Shown: positions 35,177 through 42,284 of the stretch, in pieces | How the letters are laid out: each line of letters starts with the position of its first letter | Position numbering within the stretch: position 1 is the stretch's first letter | Assembly: GCF_000176235.1 (NCBI RefSeq) | Contig: NZ_ACZV01000005.1 | Span: forward strand, 868,001 to 932,000 | Origin: Vibrio orientalis CIP 102891 = ATCC 33934 | GTDB lineage: Bacteria; Pseudomonadota; Gammaproteobacteria; Enterobacterales; Vibrionaceae | DNA length: 64,000 bases | Direction of reading: 5' to 3' | Notes under the pieces: model-generated | Seen by the model: only the letters and a program-made list of their open reading frames with translations | Databases searched by the model: none | What the model was told of the DNA's origin: nothing | Position numbers and translations under genes: made by a program

Positions 35177-37158
35177 TAGTTTACCTTGACAATTGCGCCT
35201 TTAACTTCGCCCATCACACCGCCATCAAACGTCGCTTTAAGGCCGGATTTAAATTCCGCGCTGAGCGAACCTTCAGCGGAAAGCGTCGTATCGGCTTTAA
35301 TCGCAACACTTAAGCCCTTAATCGAGTTTGAACTCGTAGCTTCAAGAGCGGTGGTGGTTCCGCTTACCTTGTTCGCTGAGGTCGCTTTACTGGTGACATT
35401 AGTTCCTTGAAGGTTGAGAGCATTACTCGCTTTAATATCGATACTGCTCGCTTCAATAGAAATGGAAGATGATGAAATTGAGATTTTGCTCGAGCCAACT
35501 TTTAGATCTATAGAGTCATCAGCTTCTAGGGTAATCGTCTTGGCTTTTTCAGACAGAGCTTTGGTCACAGACAAGGTATAGTTATCTTCCGTCGTGACCG
35601 CCATTTGCTTGGTAACTGTCTGGGCCAGCTCACCTTTAATTGTTTCGGTATGATTGTTTTCGATTTCGTTGGTCAAATCTTTCGCTGCATGAAGATAGAT
35701 AAGCTCGTTATCCTTCTTATCGTCGAAATAGAGTTCATTGGATTGACCGTTTAACTTAGTCTTAATACCGCTCTTGGTCGTATTTGCTTCTTTGTATGGC
35801 GGCGAGTTCTTACTGTTGTAGACACTACCAGTAATAATCGGTTGGTCAGGGTCGCCATCAATGAATGACACCAGTACCTCTTGTCCTGTTCTAGGTACAA
35901 ATTGAGTACCATAGCCATTTCCAGCGAGCATTTGCGCGACTCGAACATAGCAGCTGGTTTTGTCCCCACTTGATTCAGTGTCCCAATGAAATTGAATATA
36001 GACACGGCCCTGAGCATCTTGATTTATATCTCCTGCACTAGAACCAGCGACAGTGGCACTTTGAAGACCATGAACACGATTTTTTTCAATTGGTGCAGGG
36101 TAGTAAGAGGTTGTTTTCGGGATTGCTGTGACTTGGCTGCTACAGACAACATCTTCAGTGTATTGGGTCGTGACTGAAATGATCGAATAATCGGCCAATT
36201 GAGATTTGTCTAAATGACTTGCTAAGGAGAACCATGTTGCTATTTCAAATAGGTCATGTTTGGCAGTCGCGATGACTTTCTCATAGTCTTGTTCTAAATA
36301 ACCAATTCGTCTTTTCGCAAGGTTACTCGCGAGGTCTGTTTTATCACCACTGACCCCTTGAGGAGGGTAATGGAGATTCGCAAGTTTTGTGTTGTTAGCG
36401 ATTGTGTTACTGCTTTTTTGAGCTTTGCTCGATACTAACTTTGATTGACTGTAGTCATACGCAGTTAATTCTACACTGGCTCCGTGGAATGATAATGCTG
36501 GGGACCAAGTTTCGATTAGCGGCAGTGAACCACTTGGAGTTTCAACCATATCAAACTTTGCGTTTTCTGCTTTATCAAATGGAGACTGAGCGTCTTGTAG
36601 AACCAAAGTATGATCTTTATCGGAGTGGGTGAAGTAGTATGAAACGCCTTCTTCGGCGAGCAAGCGTGTAACGAAGTCATAGTCAGCTTCATTGTATTGA
36701 AGGCAATACTCGCGCTTTGTCGTTGGCATTTTCGCAATCTTATAGCAGCCCTTGAAGCCCGCATTGTCGAAAATGTCACTGACAATTTCTTTAGTCGATT
36801 GGTTCTGGTAAACACGGAATGAATGCGTGTGCTTGAGCAATTCTAACCAAGGCTTTAACGTCACTTCATAAAGGGCAAATTGCAGATTTCCATCCATACC
36901 TAAGCTTTTAATACCCGTGACGATACCATTATATGAGCGAGATAAAGACGAGCTACCAGAAACGTTAGAATAACGGTTAATAGTAAGCAGTTGACCCAGC
37001 TGACTTTGAATATCAAAACTATTGGAGATGAGAGTCGCAGTGACTAGAAAAGGGTCAGATAGGGTTTGAGTAACAGAAAATTGGCTTATAGCATGATCCT
37101 GTCCTTTAAAATCTTTTGCTGACATTGGACCGGAGGTGGCGGAAAAGTTCTCAGCCAT
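35176..37158 (-). CDS. vgrG: T6SS spike protein VgrG (TssI)
   Basis: A 660-residue VgrG. The N-terminal gp27-like part (about 1-370) includes YCLQYNEADYDFVTRLLAEEGVSYYF. The gp5 OB-fold follows (QGRVYIQFHWD, SCYVRVAQMLAGNGYGTQFVPRTGQEVLVSFIDGDPD), then DKKDNELIYLHAAKDL and a serine/lysine-rich beta-helix needle to the end. There is no C-terminal effector domain, so cargo must be bound separately. It is preceded by AAGGAAG and is the first gene of the three-gene vgrG block, divergent from 37318-38220. Confidence 0.94.
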   Translation of the reverse strand: MAENFSATSGPMSAKDFKGQDHAISQFSVTQTLSDPFLVTATLISNSFDIQSQLGQLLTINRYSNVSGSSSLSRSYNGIVTGIKSLGMDGNLQFALYEVTLKPWLELLKHTHSFRVYQNQSTKEIVSDIFDNAGFKGCYKIAKMPTTKREYCLQYNEADYDFVTRLLAEEGVSYYFTHSDKDHTLVLQDAQSPFDKAENAKFDMVETPSGSLPLIETWSPALSFHGASVELTAYDYSQSKLVSSKAQKSSNTIANNTKLANLHYPPQGVSGDKTDLASNLAKRRIGYLEQDYEKVIATAKHDLFEIATWFSLASHLDKSQLADYSIISVTTQYTEDVVCSSQVTAIPKTTSYYPAPIEKNRVHGLQSATVAGSSAGDINQDAQGRVYIQFHWDTESSGDKTSCYVRVAQMLAGNGYGTQFVPRTGQEVLVSFIDGDPDQPIITGSVYNSKNSPPYKEANTTKSGIKTKLNGQSNELYFDDKKDNELIYLHAAKDLTNEIENNHTETIKGELAQTVTKQMAVTTEDNYTLSVTKALSEKAKTITLEADDSIDLKVGSSKISISSSSISIEASSIDIKASNALNLQGTNVTSKATSANKVSGTTTALEATSSNSIKGLSVAIKADTTLSAEGSLSAEFKSGLKATFDGGVMGEVKGAIVKVN

Positions 37159-37317
37159 AGCACTTCCTTAAAAACTGACTTCCCGTTTGAGTAAAGCTAC
37201 TCTAAACAATGATTTGTGATGCTTGTTAATATTTCATTAAAAAGTAGCAGGTATTGATTATGAAATAAAATAAATTCACTATTATCTTATAAATTAAAGA
37301 ATTATAAGGAGAGTGTA
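37159..37317. promoter_or_regulatory. Divergent intergenic region between vgrG and the 300-aa gene
   Basis: A 159-base AT-rich gap that must hold promoters for the leftward vgrG block and for the rightward gene at 37318. Both starts have good ribosome sites (AAGGAAG for vgrG, AAGGAGAG for the rightward gene). I see AT-rich -10-like hexamers but no convincing -35 or sigma-54 element. Confidence 0.4.
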
Positions 37318-38220
37318 ATGGCTAGCTCGGACGCTAAAAACATGGCGAAACAATTTCTGAATCATGTAGAAAAAGAAAGTGCTTCATATCATAAAAGTTG
37401 GTCGAGAAAGTTCGGCAATAAGTATCAATCTGCGAAGAACTGGGTCAAACGTGACAAAAAAATGGTCGCAATGGATGTGGTTCAAAAAGGGGTCAAAACC
37501 GGGATTGGTATGATTCCATTTCCCGGGAGTAAAGAAGGGGCAGCCCTACTTGAAGCGGCTGGTGGTGCGGCGTTGAAAGCAGCATCCAAAAAGGCTTGGG
37601 AAGAAGGATCGAAGAAAGGCGTTAAGTCCTTGCTTTCTAAGAAAATAGAAGAAGCTAGAAAGCATCTAAAAGTAAATCCTGTTGGTAAAGTCGATCATCA
37701 GGTGTTTGTGAACTCAGCCCAAAAACGTGATCAAAAGATTCATGCGATTCGAAAGCTGGTGAAATACGAAATTAAGCTGTTACCTAAAAAAGCTGATGAA
37801 CTGAGTTTGCGATTATTTAAGCTCAAAGAGGCGCTTAACTCATCCAGAAATAAATTATCGCAAACGATAGTCAGTATGGATTCAAGTGAAGGTGCGACTT
37901 TAGAGCGCATGCAGGCATGGGCGGCATATTTTTCGGCCATTCAGGAAGTGAATCACTATCAAGATAAGCTGAGAGATACCTTGGTGCATATCCAAGAGAT
38001 TACCAAGGATGTCGAATGGTTCCTGGCGTCTAGCGAGGCAGCAACAGAGCAAATGACCGCTGAGAACTTACCAAAGCTAGAAGAGGCGTTTGATCAGATT
38101 AAGCGAGGCTACGGCAACATCAACTCACTTAAACAGTTGCAAGAGATGATGATTGAACGAAATTTAATTGACGCCGGAATGATGGATCCAAGTGCGGCGA
38201 AATACAAATATACGCTTTAG
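37318..38220 (+). CDS. Unknown 300-aa protein divergent from vgrG; candidate T6SS cargo
   Basis: I do not recognise a family. The protein has no signal peptide. It is lysine-rich and basic in its first half, with a glycine/alanine amphipathic segment (about residues 58-92: GIGMIPFPGSKEGAALLEAAGG) that could insert into membranes. The second half is helical with probable coiled coils (about 135-235 and 250-282). It has its own ribosome site and a strong terminator at 38240-38269. Its position directly beside vgrG, the usual place for effectors, makes it a candidate T6SS effector or accessory protein. Colicin-like or pore-forming activity is possible but not shown by any motif. Confidence 0.6.
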   Translation: MASSDAKNMAKQFLNHVEKESASYHKSWSRKFGNKYQSAKNWVKRDKKMVAMDVVQKGVKTGIGMIPFPGSKEGAALLEAAGGAALKAASKKAWEEGSKKGVKSLLSKKIEEARKHLKVNPVGKVDHQVFVNSAQKRDQKIHAIRKLVKYEIKLLPKKADELSLRLFKLKEALNSSRNKLSQTIVSMDSSEGATLERMQAWAAYFSAIQEVNHYQDKLRDTLVHIQEITKDVEWFLASSEAATEQMTAENLPKLEEAFDQIKRGYGNINSLKQLQEMMIERNLIDAGMMDPSAAKYKYTL

Positions 38221-38239
38221 CAGTACCTATTAGCGAAAC

Positions 38240-38269
38240 AAAAAAGGAGCCCAATTGAGCTCCTTTTTT
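38240..38269. terminator. Bidirectional intrinsic terminator
   Basis: AAAAAAGGAGC and GCTCCTTTTTT form an 11-bp perfect stem around an 8-base loop. It has a T-run on either strand and lies between two convergent genes (stops at 38220 and 38285). Confidence 0.9.
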
Positions 38270-38284
38270 TAAATTTATACTTAT

Positions 38285-39082
38285 TCACCGGCTGTCTGCG
38301 GCAATAAGCTTTGCCTTGTTGAAGCTAAATGCCATGCTGGCGATTTCATTGGGCTGGTCGGCGATCTCGTCGACTGACGGAAGAACAACAAAGAAAATCA
38401 GCGGTTCATGGTAAGCGGCTCGCCATGCATGAGCATAAGCATCTTTTTTATACGCAGAGAGATTGACCGTTAGGACTAAGCTCTCTACCGCTAACTCACT
38501 CCCTTTAAATCTACCCAACTCATGTACTGCGCCCCAAAGCGACTCAAGGGGACGCTCGTGGGTACTTTTTAAAAACATCTCTAGTTGAAGTGCGCCTTCA
38601 CCATTTAACTCAGTAGCCGCTAAGCGTTGGATCACTCTTACTCCATCTTTAAAGGGAAGGTAGGGCAGATTATTGTCTACAATCTCTCCGTTTTGCGGGC
38701 AGAGCTGAATGGTATTGGCATCTTGCTGGCTCGCATATACCTCACAAGAAAACTGCTGAACTACCGTCTTTAAAGCTTGGTGGAATGATGGTGTCTTTAA
38801 GTCTTCGAATGAAAAACCTTCACTATTTTCTACTTCAGCAAACACTTTACTGAACGATGTTTCGATCTCGTTTTGTTTCTCTAAGCTGATTAATGCGTTT
38901 TGCTTGATTGCTGATTTGAGAACGTTGTTTGACTCAATAACTGCAATTTCCTCACTAGAATACGTCGCTTCGCTCAGTAGAGGGTAATAAGGCTCACGCT
39001 CTGGGGGCGAGAAAAAAGCGCAACCACTAAGCAATAAGCTTGTGATGAACGTGCTATACGTGAGGGCTTTGTGGGCGTACAT
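38285..39082 (-). CDS. Unrecognised lipoprotein, 265 aa
   Basis: A predicted lipoprotein with signal peptide and lipobox (LLLSGC, Cys21) and a mature part of about 245 residues without other membrane segments. Two cysteines (in FSCEVYA and IQLCPQ) may form a disulfide in the periplasm. I do not recognise the family. It lies between the T6SS/vgrG side and the prp regulator, is transcribed towards the 300-aa gene, and shares the bidirectional terminator with it. A periplasmic immunity role for that neighbour is conceivable, but nothing in the sequence proves it. The ATG at 39082 lacks a clear ribosome site. Confidence 0.6.
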   Translation of the reverse strand: MYAHKALTYSTFITSLLLSGCAFFSPPEREPYYPLLSEATYSSEEIAVIESNNVLKSAIKQNALISLEKQNEIETSFSKVFAEVENSEGFSFEDLKTPSFHQALKTVVQQFSCEVYASQQDANTIQLCPQNGEIVDNNLPYLPFKDGVRVIQRLAATELNGEGALQLEMFLKSTHERPLESLWGAVHELGRFKGSELAVESLVLTVNLSAYKKDAYAHAWRAAYHEPLIFFVVLPSVDEIADQPNEIASMAFSFNKAKLIAADSR

Positions 39083-39247
39083 ATGTTTTAGGCTATAAGG
39101 GTAGCTAATGGTAGTCAGATACTAATCTTATTCGGGTAGCGAATCACAACGTAAATATCAATAAAGCTGTGTGCGTCACACTAGACGTATTGTTGCATAC
39201 ATGATGTTACTCGGCGCTGAATCACCATTACTTATACCTTAGTCTTA

Positions 39248-39321
39248 ATTGTCGACAATCTTCTTGATTGTCGACAATGTTGTGGTCTATTTTAATTGTA
39301 TGAGTGCGAATTGTAGACAGT
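39248..39321 (+). promoter_or_regulatory. Operator array upstream of the GntR gene and prp operon
   Basis: Two perfect copies of the 12-bp palindrome ATTGTCGACAAT lie at 39248-39259 and 39267-39278, 19 bases apart centre to centre. A weaker third copy (ATTGTAGACAGT) lies at 39310-39321. Palindromes of this TTGTCGACAA type are what FadR/FCD-class GntR regulators bind. They sit just upstream of the regulator start, so autoregulation and control of the downstream prp operon are likely. Confidence 0.75.
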
Positions 39322-39346
39322 GTGTTGTCTTTTAACGAGTGTGTTG

Positions 39347-40045
39347 ATGATGAATATTGAACTTAAAACTCGACAGAAAGAGGGAACTCCGGAGAAGGAA
39401 AATACTAAATCTGAAAGCCTTACGGAGTCGTTAGTCGAAGCGATAGTCAGTGGCGAGATAGCGCCGGGTAGTAAGATATCAGAGCCTGAGTTAGCCAAGT
39501 TATATCAAGTAAGTCGGGGTCCGCTCAGAGAAGCGATCATGCGTATTGAAGGTCTTGGCCTGATTGAACGAATTCCCCATGTTGGTGCTAGAGTGATCTC
39601 TTTTTCGCCTGAGAAACTCATCGAGCTTTATTCTGTGCGCGAAGCGTTAGAGGGGATGGCCGCAAGATTGGCTGCAAGACACATTACTGAAGATGAGTTG
39701 GTCGGATTAGAGTCGGTCTTGTCGACACACTCAAAGCATATTGATGAAGTGGAGGGGGCCTCATACTTCCATCAACATGGTGATTTTGATTTTCATTACC
39801 GCATTATATTGGCCAGCCGTAACAGTAAGCTTATTTCACTGCTTTGTGATGAGCTCTACCACTTATTGCGCATGTACCGCTACCAATCTCCAAGAGCACA
39901 GTCACGCCCGGTTGAGGCACTAGACGAGCATAAATACATCTTACAGGCGATTCGAAATCGAGACGAAGAGTTAGCAGAAATGCTGATGAGACGTCATATT
40001 TCGGGCAGTCGAACATTGATTGAGCAACAAATCCTAAGGGACTAG
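39347..40045 (+). CDS. GntR-family (FCD domain) regulator of the methylcitrate operon
   Basis: A regulator of about 232 residues. The N-terminal winged helix holds [59 protein letters not shown], the GntR signature, and the C-terminal FCD effector domain (about 95-225) has the histidines expected for metal or acid binding ([24 protein letters not shown]). I chose the ATG at 39347, since ACGAG lies 7 bases upstream; a GTG at 39320 overlaps the third operator copy. It replaces the sigma-54-type PrpR of enteric bacteria. It is 11 bases from prpB and is probably co-transcribed. Confidence 0.87.
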   Translation: MMNIELKTRQKEGTPEKENTKSESLTESLVEAIVSGEIAPGSKISEPELAKLYQVSRGPLREAIMRIEGLGLIERIPHVGARVISFSPEKLIELYSVREALEGMAARLAARHITEDELVGLESVLSTHSKHIDEVEGASYFHQHGDFDFHYRIILASRNSKLISLLCDELYHLLRMYRYQSPRAQSRPVEALDEHKYILQAIRNRDEELAEMLMRRHISGSRTLIEQQILRD

Positions 40046-40056
40046 AGGAAGACAAA

Positions 40057-40953
40057 ATGAGTTTATCTCAAGGAGCGAAGTTCAGGCTCGCTGTTGAACA
40101 AAATGACCCATTACAAATCGTGGGTACGATTAATCCTTATTGCGCCATGATGGCGAAAAATTTAGGACACCAAGCAATCTATTTGTCTGGTGGCGGAATT
40201 GCGAATGCGTCGTACGGCCTACCGGACTTAGGTATCACCACGTTGAATGATGTTCTTGTTGATGTAGAGCGCATCACCAATGCGTGTGATTTGCCACTAC
40301 TTGTCGATATTGATACTGGCTTTGGTGGCGCTTTCAATATTGCACGTACGATCAAGGCAATGGAAAAAGCAGGCGCGGGCGCGGTTCACATGGAAGATCA
40401 AGTTGCGCAGAAACGCTGTGGTCATAGACCCAATAAAGCGATTGTCAGCCAACAGGAAATGGTCGATCGCGTCAAAGCAGCCGTTGATGCGCGAACCGAT
40501 GAAAGCTTTGTTGTCATGGCGAGAACAGACGCATTGGCCGTCGAAGGTATTGATAGCGCGATTGAGCGTGCGATAGCTTGTGTTCAGGCGGGGGCTGATA
40601 TGATTTTCCCAGAAGCGATGAGCCGTTTGGATCAATATGTCCAATTCTCTGAGGCTTTGGAGCAGGCAACAGGCAAGCATGTACCAATATTGGCTAATAT
40701 TACCGAGTTTGGTCAAACGCCGCTGTATGGCTGTGAAGAACTGGCGAAGTCAAAGGTTGATATGGTGCTTTATCCACTCAGTGCATTTCGCGCAATGAAT
40801 AAAGCGGCAGAGATGGTCTATAAACACTTACTGGAAGTGGGTAATCAAGAAGCATTAACGGATGCCATGCAAACGCGCAAAGAGCTCTATACCCATCTTA
40901 AATATCATGATTATGAAGATAAGCTCGACCAGTTATTCTCTGAAGGGAAATAG
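40057..40953 (+). CDS. prpB: 2-methylisocitrate lyase
   Basis: A 298-residue enzyme that splits 2-methylisocitrate to pyruvate and succinate, the last step of the methylcitrate cycle. The isocitrate-lyase superfamily motif KRCGH (119-123, Cys121) is present, with the magnesium-binding DIDTGFGG and HMEDQV strands upstream. Length matches PrpB (about 296). GAGGAA lies before the ATG. It follows the GntR gene by 11 bases. Confidence 0.95.
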   Translation: MSLSQGAKFRLAVEQNDPLQIVGTINPYCAMMAKNLGHQAIYLSGGGIANASYGLPDLGITTLNDVLVDVERITNACDLPLLVDIDTGFGGAFNIARTIKAMEKAGAGAVHMEDQVAQKRCGHRPNKAIVSQQEMVDRVKAAVDARTDESFVVMARTDALAVEGIDSAIERAIACVQAGADMIFPEAMSRLDQYVQFSEALEQATGKHVPILANITEFGQTPLYGCEELAKSKVDMVLYPLSAFRAMNKAAEMVYKHLLEVGNQEALTDAMQTRKELYTHLKYHDYEDKLDQLFSEGK

Positions 40954-41066
40954 AAACAAACGGAAGTCCAAGAAAAGAGTTTCGGAACCAAACCAATAAC
41001 GTGAAATTGTTTGATATCAAAATGCTCCGACAAGAGGGCGAGATCAAACAGAAAAGGAGTTCAAAA

Positions 41067-42209
41067 ATGCCTCTATCATCAAAAAAGAATGAAGAGTTAG
41101 GTGGCGCGGGCCTACGTGGTCAAAGCGCTGGTAGCACTGCTTTGTGTACTGTCGGGAAAACGGGAACAGGTTTAACCTATCGTGGTTATGATATTACCGA
41201 TCTGGCTAATAATGCTCAGTTTGAAGAAGTTGCCCACTTGCTGTTACGCGGTCACTTGCCGAATCAGAAAGAGCTGGATGAGTATAAAACGCGCTTAACA
41301 AGTTTGCGCGGTTTACCGGCCGAGCTAAAACAAGCACTTGAGCTGATTCCTGCATCGGCTCATCCAATGGATGTGATGCGAACCGGATGTTCGGTACTGG
41401 GTAATCTTGAGCAAGAATTGAATTTTGACCAACAGCTTGATGCGACAGAGCGAATGCTAGCATTGTTTCCAGCCATCATCTGCTACTGGTACCGTTTTAG
41501 CCATGATGGCGTCCGCATCGATACCCAAGATCAATCCCAGCCTTGTATTGGCGGCTACTTCCTCAAGATGTTAACAGACAAAGAGCCAACAGAGATTCAT
41601 AAACAAGTGATGCATTGTTCGCTTATCTTATACGCAGAGCATGAATTTAATGCCTCAACGTTTGCGGCAAGAGTGTGTGCTTCCACGCTATCTGACATTC
41701 ACTCATGCATTACTGCGGCAATTGGTACGCTACGTGGACCTTTGCATGGCGGTGCAAACGAGGCGGCCATGGATATGATCCAAGATTGGCAAACACCGGA
41801 AGAAGCCGAAACCAATATCATGCAGATGCTCGCCAACAAAGATAAAATTATGGGCTTTGGCCATGCTATCTATCGCGAGAGTGACCCAAGAAATGCGCTC
41901 ATTAAACGCTGGTCAAAAGAGCTATCTTCTGCAGTTGGGGATACTCACCTTTATGCCGTGTCTGAGCGTGTAGAAGCCGTGATGAAACGAGAAAAAGGCT
42001 TATTCTGTAATGCAGACTTTTTCCATGCATCCGCTTACCACTTTATGGACATCCCGACAAAATTATTCACGCCTATCTTCGTTATGAGCCGCTTGACTGG
42101 TTGGGCGGCTCACGTTTACGAGCAGCGAGCAAATAACCGAATTATTCGCCCAAGCGCAGATTACACCGGGCCAGAGCATCAAGATTGGGTTGATATCAAG
42201 AGTCGTTAA
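41067..42209 (+). CDS. prpC: 2-methylcitrate synthase
   Basis: A 380-residue citrate-synthase-family enzyme that condenses propionyl-CoA with oxaloacetate. Family motifs: GLTYRGYDITDLA, GTLRGPLHGGANEAAM (catalytic His), MGFGHAIYRESDPRN (second His), and FTPIFVMSRLTGWAAHVYEQ. I chose the ATG at 41067, preceded by AAAAGGAG; the longer frame beginning at 41001 has no ribosome site. The 113-base gap after prpB contains a 12-bp palindrome (TTTGATATCAAA, 41010-41021) of unknown meaning. Confidence 0.95.
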   Translation: MPLSSKKNEELGGAGLRGQSAGSTALCTVGKTGTGLTYRGYDITDLANNAQFEEVAHLLLRGHLPNQKELDEYKTRLTSLRGLPAELKQALELIPASAHPMDVMRTGCSVLGNLEQELNFDQQLDATERMLALFPAIICYWYRFSHDGVRIDTQDQSQPCIGGYFLKMLTDKEPTEIHKQVMHCSLILYAEHEFNASTFAARVCASTLSDIHSCITAAIGTLRGPLHGGANEAAMDMIQDWQTPEEAETNIMQMLANKDKIMGFGHAIYRESDPRNALIKRWSKELSSAVGDTHLYAVSERVEAVMKREKGLFCNADFFHASAYHFMDIPTKLFTPIFVMSRLTGWAAHVYEQRANNRIIRPSADYTGPEHQDWVDIKSR

Positions 42210-42231
42210 ACGGCTGGGTAATTGCCAACTA

Positions 42232-42257
42232 TTCGCCTCACAAAGCGGTGAGGCGAA
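42232..42257 (+). other. Intercistronic hairpin between prpC and acnD
   Basis: TTCGCCTCA and TGAGGCGAA form a perfect 9-bp stem with an 8-base loop, 22 bases after the prpC stop and 27 bases before the acnD start. There is no T-run, so it is more likely an mRNA stability or processing element than a terminator. Confidence 0.55.
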
Positions 42258-42284
42258 CAATCTATTACCTGAATGGAAGCAGAT

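Noticed and set aside
39166..39182. Possible CRP site (TGTG...TCACA) upstream of the GntR gene
   Set aside because: The spacing between the half-sites is 4 bases instead of 6, so it does not fit the CRP consensus.
41010..41021. TTTGATATCAAA palindrome between prpB and prpC
   Set aside because: AT-rich 12-mers of this kind arise often by chance, and it differs from the regulator palindrome; noted only in the prpC entry.
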